From: Pseudopyrenochaeta lycopersici
Taxonomy: Eukaryota > Ascomycota > Dothideomycetes > Pleosporales > Pseudopyrenochaetaceae
NCBI GenBank assembly: GCA_003313425.1
Contig: NHZP01000014.1
Coordinates: forward strand, 186,001-250,000
Reading direction: 5' to 3'
DNA: 64,000 nucleotides
Positions 22,101 through 33,502 of the stretch are shown here, in pieces. The notes beneath the pieces were generated by a model. It was not told where the DNA came from. It worked only from the letters and a program-made list of their open reading frames with translations, and did no database searches. The position numbers were made by a program, and so were the translations under genes. Numbering within the stretch: position 1 is the stretch's first letter; each line of letters opens with the position of its first letter.

Positions 22101-23409
22101 CACGCTAAGAATTCTTGTCAAAGAAACAATATATATCCCACAATTACCCCGTACAGTCTGCCAGGTACTTCTTCAGGCAAATTTCAAATTTTTGAACCAA
22201 GGTTAAAGCCCATGAGAATTTCTACGAGAGTTCCGGCTTACTTCTCTTATACTCTAGCCTGCAGTGACATTGTATTGCAGGTAACCGCCATTTCGCCATA
22301 CCTGTCCTCTCTCGTGGACCTCGAGTCTAACTGAGCGCAGTTTCGCCCAAGCCTTCTAGGAGGACATTATATATCGCTTTTCATTGTTTACTTATATCTC
22401 GGAGAAGACCTTGTGTTGTCGCCGACTCGTCACGCGACCTTGTACGTTATTATGAGATCCCCGAACTCTGGTCAGGCCATTTAATAACAGGAACCTAGAT
22501 ATGCGCTGCGTGGTAGTGGGTACGTTACATTTAGTGTGGGGCTTCCGTCATCGTTGCTGAACAAACAGAGTGAAGGGAGCCGAGCTGCAAACGCTGCGAA
22601 CTGGACGACCCAAGCAGGAAGATATGGACAAGTGCTTGCTCCACACCAGCTAACTTTTCTGGCTCTGCACTTAGAAACCTTTTTTTGCGTTATGGCTTCT
22701 TGTTCTAACGCCCACACAGTCGTGAGTGCGCTTTATGGCTTCGACTGCAGTATGATCCAAAGGACGGCGTCTATCACGAGGAAGTGCACTGTCTCCCGGT
22801 CTACTGAATAAGATCATTCGTACAGGTCTCCCATACCTAAATAGTCACATGGCAGCCCGGCGCCGGATCGTATCCCGAATGCCGCTTTGGGGAGCATCCG
22901 TGGTGACCAATATCACCACATGCAACAACATCGCGGTATTGCAGTTGGCCCATGCACGCGCTCCTTGCCTATGAGAACCTTGCAAGCCGCCTTGGAAGAG
23001 AGTAGAATCCCTCGACACAGCACCTTATTGGCTGATTCTCCCGCGATTCGCTCCTTCCATACTCGAGAGAGGTTGGGCACGGACCAGTGAAAGGAAAACC
23101 TGACGTACGCTCTCGTAGAGAACCTCACATTTTCACCATATTGAGATTCACCACGAGTACCGTGCATTTCTGAAGTGTTCCCAAGACCTATTAATTCCTT
23201 TCCTCAATCCAGCAGCCAACTCCTCACCACTGCACCAACTTCTACCATATTCAACTCCAACTTTACTCAATTCCTACTCTACTCAGCGTTCAATCTACCC
23301 ACAACCTTTTTGGAACATTGAACATAGTTTTTCTGAGCTTGGGTTGCCATCTAAAATTACTGCTGCTTCGCATTTCCTCTTGCATTCTACTTGGCAAATA
23401 TCAGTTACA
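19113..23409. other. 4.3-kb gene-poor region between the two paralogues
   Basis: AT-rich with only short open frames (under 110 codons), none convincing. It includes the promoters of both divergently transcribed family members. A triple TGCTATTG repeat lies near 21050-21075. The final 200 nt (23200-23400) are pyrimidine-rich, as expected for the leader of the gene at 23410. Confidence 0.6.
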
Positions 23410-25281
23410 ATGTCTCAAGGATACCCTACCCAAGCGCTCGACAGCAACTCCAGCACACACGATTCCTTCGAATCGCACCTAAATAGTGAGAGCTTCACTC
23501 CCGACTCATTCCAGGAGTACTCTGAAAACACAGATTCACCGTCTTCCTTCGCACCTGTCGCTCCTGTCCCTCCCATGTTCTCGCTGAATGATACTGGGGA
23601 CAACACATTCAGCCAACAACTACCTCATGATGTCTTGAATAACTTCAACCTCATCTTTAACCAGCCTAATGGGGTCCAGAATGCGTTGAACGGTTTCGGA
23701 GACACCAGCAACGGCTACGGGGACAGCAACAACAGTTCCTTCGATATTGGTCAGGTTGACGGGTTCCCAGTCACATTCGATGCTCAAAATACGGGCATTC
23801 AGCAGCCTTGCGGCTTTCATGGAATGAATTCCATGGGCTTCGATAATCTTAACAACTTTGGTAAGAATATTGATCCCGTACATCGTAGACTAGTTCTGAC
23901 TACCCCTAGGCTTAGGTGACGATTTCTCCTTCACGCCCATCAGCAATGACGGCTTTCCCACCGTCAATGATAACGATGGTGCTGAGAATTGTCCCAAAGT
24001 TGATGACAACATTGTACCGGCCGCGTATCACGCTACTGCAAATGACATCGACGGCAATGCAGCATCGTACCCAACACCTTCAATGGCCACCGCCGCCTTG
24101 GAGGAGAGCTCGCAGGCTGCAAATCGCAAGAAGGCCACGGATACGGCTAAGAGAGCCAAGACTGACAGAGTTACGAATGGCAGAGTAGCCAAGCCTAAGA
24201 TGGCCACAAAGAGCAAAGTAGCCAAGCCCAAGAGTGCGCCGAATCGCAAGGCGGGCAGGAGCCAGAGAGCTGCAAAGGACAAGGCAAACAACATTGAGGC
24301 AGCTCTTAGCGAAGTGGATCCTGACGATAGTCTAGCGGGCGAGGCACAAGAGCCAAAAGAGCCAAAAACTGAGATCCGAAATAACGTTGGGTTGTCGGCC
24401 AAGATCAGGGAAGCCAGTAAGGTTATCGCGAGGCAGAAGAAGGAGGCTGATGCGGCAAAGCGGCTGGGGACAAACCTTACCATCGTTGGCTCAGGGGACA
24501 ATGTTTCCATCACAGGTGTATATTGGCATGCACCGAGCTACGATTATACGATCCCCTCAAACCCGCAAGAGATCAGCCATTGCGTTGGCGGCCTTGTCGA
24601 AGCTATGCGCAACATCGATGGCTGCAGAGAAAACGATAATACGAAGCAGTTCGAAAATCGGTGGTCTGCCAATGCAACATACTACGAGCCCTATGAAACG
24701 AGGGCAGTTGCACGACAGCTTGTGGTAGGTACTGAGTACACTGGCATAGTTTCCCCTGCTGACTAGTGCTGCAGGACTTGATGATTGACATTCATCGGAA
24801 TGGTTGGACCAAGTCCATCTTCGACAGAGACCAGCGAGATCTCTTCCAGAAGACAATGTTCTTCACGTTCGAGGACCGGTTCAACGCCCTGGTAGACCTT
24901 CTTAGGGTACGTGTTTGCATACCGATCATTTCATTCCTCACCTGACTTCAACAGCATTCGAAAACGTCTTGCCAGGACCTCATGAAGAGTGAGCGTCACC
25001 ATGCCATTGTCGGCAACCCATATGTGCTTTATTATCGCACTGCAAGCAACAAGTCGTCGAACAAAATGAAGGCGAAGCGCATCGGGGAAGCCACTCAGCT
25101 AGAGACACGGAAAAAAGCTGAGGCACTACAAGACACTGAGGAGAGTCAAGAAGCCCCAGATGAGGGCAAGAGCAATAGCAAGAAGCGTGCTCGGGATGAC
25201 GATGACGATGAAGACGGCGACGAGCAGGTCGCGCGTGTCTCTCGTCCATTGAAGAAACCGCGCGGATTTCGTGCTGGTTAG
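23410..25281 (+). CDS. Uncharacterised fungal protein, family member B (574 aa)
   Basis: Exons 23410-23860, 23910-24724, 24775-24906 and 24955-25281 give 575 codons. The exon-2 acceptor could also be 6 nt later. The start ATG follows the pyrimidine-rich leader. Residues 1-230 are Asn/Ser/Asp-rich. About 230-310 are Ala/Lys-rich with runs such as KRAKTDR and are probably helical and basic. The conserved segment (about 385-500) has YYEPYETRAVARQLV, FTFEDRFNALVDLLR and HSKTSCQDLMKSERHHAIVG, and matches the gene at 17559-19112. The C-terminus is KKRARDDDDDEDGDE followed by RPLKKPRGF, a likely bipartite nuclear signal with an acidic patch. Nuclear location is inference; function unknown. Confidence 0.78.
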
Positions 25282-26229
25282 ATGTTGTTTGTTTACTTGT
25301 AGCATTTACAAATCGTTTGATACCCTGGATAGGACTTTGATTTTTCGGCGACAGCTCGCTTGACTTTTACGGCGCATTGCATTCGGTAGCGTGGATATTG
25401 TCGTTTCTAGATTTAGATTGTACGTGTGAGAGGCCATTACTTCGCGGCCGCAACGCTATGCTATGCATCTGAATGAAAATTTAAAACTTACTTGAACATT
25501 TGCGTCTAGACCATATTCTAATCTTTCTTGGTGACATTTATGCTGACCTCAAGTGTTAATAAACACGATACATGTTGCAGAATTAAGAGAACAGTGGCAT
25601 TGGGAAAAGTGGCGATAGACGTCGCGTTCGAAATTCACATAGCTACTAACTGAAATCACGCTGGCACTTGAGATACTTGATATCCAATTCAAGTACATCT
25701 CGAGCACCTTATCTGCCACATAGCTTGATTCATGACAGTATCGCCATGAAGACAAACATTTCGTAATCCTTTTGAATAACTTTTGAGCTCTCAATTTTGC
25801 TGCTCGCATCCCTTCTGAGACGCTTTCGATAATATTGAGAGCATATTTGTTCTGGTCAGTCTTCGTATGACGATGACCATCGATCAACATGCAAGTGAAG
25901 TGCCAAAAAATATAGTCCTCATTGACCCTTATTGCGGTAAGAACCTGCATGATGTGAAGGCTGTGTGTAAGGAGCAAATACGCGAAATTAAATGAACAGT
26001 ATCGCTTCGAGAGGTCTTGTGTTATCAGAAATGGTTGGCACAACAGGATAGCTACACAGGTATTGGGGACACAATCAATATGATATTCAGAAGTGGCTAT
26101 CAAGACACTGATGACTTACGACATAAATACCACACAATGAATTGAAGGCTCTAATTGCAAGTAGCATGCAACCCTCTTTTGACATATAACCATTCCAACG
26201 AAGACTGACATCCCAGTATATGGACGGTG
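25282..26229. other. Intergenic region with one doubtful ORF
   Basis: 3' flank of the unknown gene and of the MFS transporter. A minus-strand frame of 184 codons fills 25549-26103; it is listed separately because it is doubtful. Confidence 0.5.
25549..26103 (-). CDS. Doubtful hypothetical ORF (184 codons)
   Basis: Open frame without introns in AT-rich DNA between two 3' gene ends. It has no signal peptide, no clear membrane segment and no motif that I recognise. A start at the internal Met of MQVLTAIRVNED is equally possible. It may be chance. Confidence 0.2.
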   Translation of the reverse strand: MIATSEYHIDCVPNTCVAILLCQPFLITQDLSKRYCSFNFAYLLLTHSLHIMQVLTAIRVNEDYIFWHFTCMLIDGHRHTKTDQNKYALNIIESVSEGMRAAKLRAQKLFKRITKCLSSWRYCHESSYVADKVLEMYLNWISSISSASVISVSSYVNFERDVYRHFSQCHCSLNSATCIVFINT

Positions 26230-28227
26230 CTAAGTACCACCCCAACTCGCACCCCCAGCCCCAATACCCGTGCTCCCTAGATTAGAGCTATACCGTCTAA
26301 AGCCCTTGCCCATACCAATCGGCACTGACGATCTTCTTCGTACCGATCGTATCCTCCGTCCTTGTGAGTGACTCCTCGCCCGGTCAAGGGCATTGGAAGA
26401 TCTTCTGCGACCACTATGGCCCTCGCCACCACTGTCTTCTCCATCCTCGGAATATGCCGCTGCGCTTGAACGCGTACTCGTGTAGCTCAAGATGTTTGTT
26501 GGTTCTCCTAGTTCACCAAATTCAGATTCTGAAAGCGCTTCCTCGTCGTCTATGCGGATTGTTACTGGTCTTGTACGCTCATCTTCTACCTCATCAATGC
26601 TCAGGCTCTCTTCGTCCGAGTCTGAATCGTCACCAAATCCCTTGCCTTCTACCAGCCAGAATGTTGGTATCGCTGCCAGCAACGATATTACAGACATGGT
26701 CCAAAATGGTATAATAACATAGCCTCTCTTAACGCCCCATGTAAACAACCCGCCACCAAAAGCAGGTCCCATCGCTCTACCCACAGCACTAAAACTAGTC
26801 GCCAGTCCATTGATTGTTCCCAACACCCTCAGACTGCTTGCGCTGTTTGTCAACATTATTGTAGTTGTTGGGAAAGCAAATGTGCCTCCTACACCTCTAA
26901 TCATAAGCAGGCCGACCATTGCAATTTGCCGCATGTTTGGATCCTGGATGAGGCTGATGAACGGGGTGACAAAAAATACGAATGGGAAAAGGAGGAAGGC
27001 AAAGCGGAGACAGCGTAGGACGCCGAGGTGGCGCGCCATGGGCGGGAAAATGAGAAACTGGCAGAGAGTGGAGGAAATGGCGAAGAAGGTGAAAATTGCG
27101 CCGATGCGACGAGAGTCAATACCAAAGCCACCTGCGAACTTCAACGGCAGCTTTACGTTAGGATCATCGAGGGATTGGGGAGGGTGGTGCATGAAAACTG
27201 GTAGCAGCTATATATTGTTAGCGCACGGTGGAGATGAATGAGGACCTGTCAGCTAACCTGGTCAAATGCAAGCGTGTATAGCGCTAGAAGTGTGTATACA
27301 ACTAAATTCAGAGTCGTCTGATATGTCAGGACGTCCCGAATTTTGGGAGAATCCTCCTTGATAATCTCATTGGCAACGCCAAGTGCCGCTGGAGCCTCAT
27401 TGTCAAAAGCTTTTTGTTGTTTTAGGAGCGGTTCGCGCTCAGGAAATATATCCTCATCTTTTTTTGGGATGTTGATTATTCGGCGAGCAAAAGCCGTAAT
27501 CTTCGCACCTGTGCGAAGACCCAGATCTTGCTTGTGTCTCTTGCTTTCCAATGTCTCCTGGAGAAACAGCCAGCCCACGACGATTCCGATTGTGAAGAAT
27601 GCAGCTGCTGTGATATTGGGCAAGATATACGGAAAGTGCTCAAGGAACTTGCTCCCTCTCGGTTTGCGAGGGTCCACCCTGAGCGGGTTCGACAGCGCAC
27701 CGCCCAAAGTTGGCCCAAAAATAGCTCCCACAGTGTATACCAAAGGCATGATGGAGAACGCTCTCGGCTGCAGCTCCTTCCACGGACACAGCTCTGCAAC
27801 CGTTGTCCTCAATATGCCCACATTCCCATTCGTCAGTCCTTGCAGGGCGCGAGCCGTCAGGGCCATGGGCAGATTGACTGAAAATCCCCAGAGCAGCATG
27901 GTCCACATGGTATTGAAGAGGCCAAACAATATTATCGGTTTCCTCCCATAGCGGTCTGACGCAGCGCCCCATAGCAGTCCTGTGAAGGCCTGGCAGATGG
28001 AGAAGATAGCAGACGCAATGCCCGCCCAACGCGCGATGTCATTCTGCGGCACATTGAAGGACTCCATGAGCTCGGGGATGTAGGGGAAGACCGAGGTCAG
28101 GGCTATGGGCTCGGCGAAGCGACATATTGCTGATGCTGGGTTAGCAGGGAACGTTCAAGTATGCAGGGCGGTGAGAAGATGTACAAAGAATGACCAATTG
28201 CTGGACTGGCAACTTATGTTCTGTCAT
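26230..28227 (-). CDS. MFS transporter, DHA1-type drug/metal antiporter-like (630 aa)
   Basis: Exons (minus): 28227-28185, 28129-27258 and 27207-26230, 631 codons. Exon 1 encodes MTEHKLPVQQLVIL and joins to SICRFAEPIALTSVFPYIPEL, the conserved first helix. The MFS loop signature GAASDRYGRKP lies between helices 2 and 3. A charged central loop (about 215-270) separates the two six-helix halves. The C-terminal tail (about 130 residues) is acidic, then Ser/Arg-rich with several RRxS sites (RRRSS twice, RRYSS), which look like basophilic kinase targets. The family is common in fungi as multidrug or zinc-facilitator-like exporters; substrate unknown. The next plus-strand gene is 3 kb away. Confidence 0.9.
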
Positions 28228-29851
28228 GACGGCGCAAGGTGTTGCGTATGCATAGTAGTAAGAAGTATGCAAATACAAGAGAAGACAGGCAGCAGAAGCA
28301 GACTGGCGGATTGACTCCTCATGTTTGCGTGCTCACTCAGGATGGCAAAGCGCACCCCGCAATGACGGCTAGCCGCTCAGGGTCATGCGCCGTTGCGGCA
28401 GCACGAGTCAAACGCCCTACCCGTCATCGCGCTGTTTAGCTTTCATTCCGAACTCCGACAGATCTGTTGAGATGCGCGATGATGCCGACCGCCTCGTGAT
28501 GGTGATGGTGATGGTGTGGAGGAATGCTACGCGACTACAGCGGCCTTGAGCTTCGTTGGAGAAACGCCGAAGCTGCCGCTATCCTGGTCAACACCAGGGT
28601 CCACTACTCATGCAGCTGGGTCGAGACACGACATGAATAAGTATTGTGTTATTTCTTCAGTCGTGAGAATAAATAGTTCAATGAGACCAAGTCGTCTCTT
28701 TTTTCAACAGCAACCAAGGCCATGTAATGTACTCTGACACTACGAAGAACAGCCCTTTCGATCAATACTTTCAGAGCTTCTTGTACGTTACACTCTGAAA
28801 ATATTACCTCACGTTTTGACATGCTGTATCTGGACTGTCTTCTGCAGTCCCCTTCCTTTTCCCAGTGAGTCCTGTTATCACGGTCCTTTCCTCGTGGACC
28901 TATTTACACTTAGTCGGCATATTCGTGCTGGAATTTCATTAAACTTGTATGACTGAAAACCTGATGAGTTCTTGTAGAACTCATGCATAACACGAATAGA
29001 CATTACCAGCTGGGCCGAGACTGGCATGTAAGGCCGTGATGAGATCTCGAACGAATGGAAGAGCATTCGACATGCCGACAAGGTTTGTAACCATCTCCAA
29101 GGAGTAGCTTTGGGATCACATGGCGCATATTCAAAAAAAAATAATCAGAAGACGAGCACTAGGTCTTTCAGGACCAGCAAGAGTCGTGCAACACGGTAGA
29201 CGCAGATGATTGGTGGCAAGTCAAGGAAAGCCCCCAATCGAGAGAGGACTGCCTCTCAGTACAATGCCGACGCCAGGAGTGTCTCTCCTGTTCTAGACCA
29301 AATGCATCACTTCCACCATTGTAACCCTGGAAGTATGATCTCGATCTCTCGTGAGAGCTGGAGAAGCCTCGTCCCGGAATATTTACTACGCGAAAGGATC
29401 TGAATACGAAATGGACTAAACGAGAATTTCACGGCCCCAACATCCCAATGGAGCATGAATTATTCCGTCCATTTGGTAGCTCTCGTTCTCATTCGACATC
29501 CAATAAAGCCTGCCGGGTCTCGCTTAACCCATGTTTCAAAGACATGCACAGCTGAAGATCGAAGGTTTCGATACGTGTTGTGGCTGACAACCCTCCCAGT
29601 CCGGAAACGAAACCTGTCGTATCGGAGTGTTTACCATCGAGATTTCATTAGCGGAGGCGGAAAGATTTCCTACACCAGATCCCCTCGAATCTATGTGCCT
29701 GACATCCACCCATGACCCGAAGCGAAAGCAAAAGCCGGCAACCATTAAATCAAATGTAAAATAATCATCGCTTACGAGTCGTTACTTGCAAATTGATCGG
29801 TGTAGCGAAGCCGAGGAGTAGTGTCGAAGGAGTGTACTAAATCTTTGACGC

Positions 29852-29923
29852 GGTTGAAGTCTTGGTTGAAGTCTTGATTGAAGTCTTGATTGAAGTCTTG
29901 ATTGAAGTCTTGATTGAAGTCTT
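29852..29923. repeat. Six 12-bp tandem units
   Basis: Units of the form GATTGAAGTCTT, the first two as GGTTGAAGTCTT, in perfect 12-nt phase, followed by a degenerate seventh. On the minus strand this yields a four-residue SRLQ repeat in a short open frame (29782-30027) that otherwise does not look like a gene. Confidence 0.9.
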
Positions 29924-31064
29924 GAATTGAAGCATTGGTCAACAGATCTCACCTTGCATATCGCTACATTGTACATTACCCTGCGAAGTACTTGAAAACT
30001 GCTCTTGCGTTTCTCAGTAACGGCCATTCATAGACATAATACGTATAGTGTGCATGTGGACCACCATGATCAGGCCATTTCGACTTCAATTGTCGTTTCA
30101 TTCTGCGTCGTCAGCCGTGACACAGCAGTACGTACAGCCAATCAGGATATTGAGGCTGAGAAGCCTCGCAGCGGGACGGGAGCGGCAGCATGCAGCCATT
30201 TTGAGTAACAAAACCAAGATCTAACGTTTGGGAATGTTTTGTATGAGCAGAGGATTGGAGGTCGAGTGCTTGCTGCAATACAGGAAAGATCTCTAGCAGG
30301 AAACAGAATTTTTGGGGCAGATTGAAGCTAAGTGAGATTCTAGTCAAAGAAGCAAACAATAGTCTTGCGAGATTCGCTGGCTGCTTTCAAGAGGGTTGTA
30401 TGGCTTCGTATGGGTCGTGGCATTGGGGCGTGAATTCCCAGGAACAGACCGAACCCCGAGGTGGCCACTAAGTGAGCCGAACAAACGCCATCAATTTCCT
30501 GGAATGTCGTCCCACCCGCTCCGCTCCCAAAGAGATCAGCACTGTCACCGAACGGCTCTCATGCACGTCACCAGCCAACATGTCGACAAGTATACACCCT
30601 GTCGGAAAGGCCACGACACCCATAGATACCTTCATAGCCCCAATTCGTCGAGATGAGCGTGCAAAGTCGGGGAATTTCGTGAATCTTCCGTGTCACATTT
30701 CAACACCAAACGCCACCAGTGCGCTAGATCAATTACCGGCATGGCTAGAACTTCGTCAGTCACCGACCTGCTCAGGGTATTCCGCCGCTCCCGTGCCCTC
30801 GGAACCTTACATCCTTAGTTGCAATTAGTGCGAATGGTGGCATCGTGCCCTCTTCCGTTCCCCACTACAAGAGCCCACCCTCCCGCAAGTCTGTGCCTGT
30901 TGTCAAGCGCCGATTGGGACTGAGGCGAAAGTGATTTCTCATCTGAACGCCGCGTCGAGTTATTGGAGTGTGATGCTTTCTCCCCTGCACTAACAGGCTT
31001 AGCGAAACGGACAGTAGCGAGGCACTCGAACAGGAAGGTCGGCTTTCTGGGATTGCCTTGCAGA

Positions 31065-31069
31065 TATAA
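31065..31069 (+). promoter_or_regulatory. Possible TATA box of the P450 gene
   Basis: GATATAACCC about 187 nt upstream of the start codon; position and form only, no further support. Confidence 0.25.
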
Positions 31070-31255
31070 CCCGGCACACACCAGTCGGCTCCAGCGACCC
31101 TCCCTGACAGACACGAGCCAGCAGGCGCATGCTGGGCGTAGGTACCAAGCAGCTATCATTAACCAGACTGCCGGGCGGCGACAACCCTCACCTTTACCCC
31201 TCCATCTAAACACCATATTCTTTTCGGGGAGGGCGTTGCAGGCTGAAGTGTAAAG

Positions 31256-32947
31256 ATGGCTTTCGTGTCACTTTTACTCAAAGCAATCGCCCTCGGAAGC
31301 ATTCTTTTAATCAGTCAATACGTCCTAGCATATCTGAGATCGCCCCTTAAGAAGATCCCCGGTCCGTTCTTGGCCAAGTTCTCCAACATCTGGCGGCTCG
31401 TCAACCACTACGGACAAACGCACATCGAGACACAGAAGAAGCTGCATGCGAAATACGGTGATGTTGTTCGCCTCGGACCAACTACCGTGAGCGTTGCGGA
31501 TCCCGGTTTGATCAAGACGATCTACAACACACGGGGCACGTTCTTAAAGGTGAGTCTCCAAGTCCAGACGGAAAGATCAGCGTACTCAACCCAAGCAGAG
31601 CAACTATTATTCAGTGAACGATGCCCTCTCAAACGGGCATATTCTCCAAAATATATTCAGCACGCGCAGCAATGATTTCCACTCCCGAGGCGTCAAGCCC
31701 GTGCAGAAATTGTACAATCTGCAGAGCGCGATGCAGCTGGAACTACTCATGAACGACGATGTACGCGTGTTCTGCTCGGAACTGGAGAGCCGATTCATGC
31801 AAGGTGAAAATAAAGGCAAATCCTGTGACATTGCAGACTGGATCTCGTACTTTGCCTGGGACTTTCTCGGCCACATGACCTGGAGTAAGAGAATAGGATT
31901 CATGGAACAGGGCGAGGACGTTGGCGGGATGCTGAAGACGGCTGAGAACGTGATGCGGTATTTTTCTGTTGTTGGCCAGATTCCTGCTCTTGACAAGTGG
32001 CTTGGGAAGAACCCCTACTTGCCGCCGTCCGTCTACAAGTTTGACGACTTCTCCGTTGCTGCCGGCTTCTCGGTGGAACGCTTCATGGAGCGCATGCAGA
32101 ATCCGGAACTCAGCAAGGACAAACGGGATTTCCTCTCAGGCTTTCTTAAAGCGAAGGAGGAGTTTCCAAATCTGGTCAGTGATAATGAAGTCATTGGATA
32201 CATGATCATCAACGTAAGTACCTCAGATGGATACCAGAAAGCTTCAATAGCCGTATAACTTGGGCTTTAGAGGAGCAGTTCTTTCAGCAATGTTCCGATC
32301 ATTCACATAACTAACAACACCAGGTCCTCGGCGGCGCAGACACGCTCGCAATCGTAATGAAAGCAATCTTCTACTACCTGCTCAAAACCCCGTCTGCAAA
32401 AGCAAAACTCATCGCCGAACTCGACTCAGTAAATCTCTCCTTCCCAGCAGCCTACAAGTCGCTCGAGCACCTGCCCTACCTCAACGCCTGCATCACAGAA
32501 GGCCTGCGCTGCCACCCAGTCGTCGGCCACATCTTCGAGCGCGTCGTCCCCGCCAGCGGGCTCAAGCTCCCAGACGGCACCATGCTGCCGCCCGGCACAA
32601 TCGTCGGCGTGAACCCCTGGATCATCCACACCAACGAGGCCATCTACGGCGAAAACGCTAACCAGTTCATCCCAGAGCGCTGGATGCGCGGCGCAAACGA
32701 GCACCAGCTCGCCTTCGAGGCGCGCATCCGCAAGATGAAGGACGCGGATATGTCGTTTGGCGGCGGGAACAGAGTCTGCCTTGGCCGCCCGCTGGCAATG
32801 GTGGAGCTGTACAAGGTGGTTGCGACCGTGTTTTCCAGGTACAACATTGCGCTCGAGGACGCGGGGCGCGAGTGGGAACTGCACAAACAGTGGTTTGTGT
32901 GGCCGCACAAGATTCGGGTGAAGATGAGTGTGCGAGAGCAGTCGTGA
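31256..32947 (+). CDS. Cytochrome P450 monooxygenase (511 aa)
   Basis: Exons 31256-31549, 31596-32213 and 32324-32947, 512 codons. An N-terminal membrane anchor (about 1-28) precedes the Pro-rich hinge KKIPGPF. The I-helix region is VLGGADT (305-311), split from exon 2 exactly at the intron; the ExxR is EGLR (363-366); the heme loop is FGGGNRVCLG with ligand Cys456. All P450 landmarks are present, so the enzyme should be active at the ER membrane. Overall it resembles the pisatin-demethylase/benzoate-hydroxylase-like group of ascomycete P450s; substrate unknown. No other biosynthetic core gene is near, so it is probably not part of a metabolite cluster. Confidence 0.93.
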
Positions 32948-33502
32948 GGGAGTTGTGTGAAGGGTGGCAGTACAGTTTTGCCGCGGGGGGTTTGGCGGAG
33001 TGGTAATCTATGGCGTTTTTCAGCTGTTGTATCGAGTACATGTATATTTTTGGGTGGTTGCGTAAAGAGCAGTATATATTTTGGAGTCAGACAATGCGCG
33101 GCAATGAGATACCCTTCATTTTGTCAAAATCAGACACGAGCCAAGTCAAGTTTCCTCGCATAAGGACAGGAAAGAGTAACGCCATGAAGTCTGAACAATC
33201 TTGGTATTGAGCTACCGTACAAATGGTATATAAAACTAGCGATATCGCCGCTATGTCGAAACGCCATATAACGCCATGTCCAATTCGCCATGCCCAGATA
33301 TAGTAAACTCCGTGTGATGGTTTGAGAGAAAGTGATTCAAGTCGGAACCAGAAAACCCGGCTGTTCCAAATTCGTATGTCGTTGGCCGCGGTGGCCATGT
33401 TTCGCGCAGTCATCCAATATGCGGTGTTGGACAAATTAAGATCCTGTCCGGTCTCTCCATGGCATGTTCAAAGGATTCGTCTGAGGTTTCTGGAGAATCA
33501 TC
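32948..33502. other. Convergent intergenic region
   Basis: 3' flanks of the P450 and of the zinc-finger/TenA-like gene; nothing else seen. Confidence 0.6.

Larger units (their letters stand above)
28228..31255. other. 3-kb intergenic region
   Basis: No convincing gene. It contains a GTGATG microsatellite (28496-28517) and a 12-bp tandem repeat (29852-29923). The right part holds the P450 promoter. Confidence 0.6.

Noticed and set aside
23344..23409. Upstream extension of family member B
   Set aside because: Begins with TTG inside the pyrimidine-rich leader; ATG at 23410 is the natural start.
29782..30027. 81-codon minus-strand frame containing SRLQ repeats
   Set aside because: The repeat part is the 12-bp tandem array translated; the rest shows no gene character.
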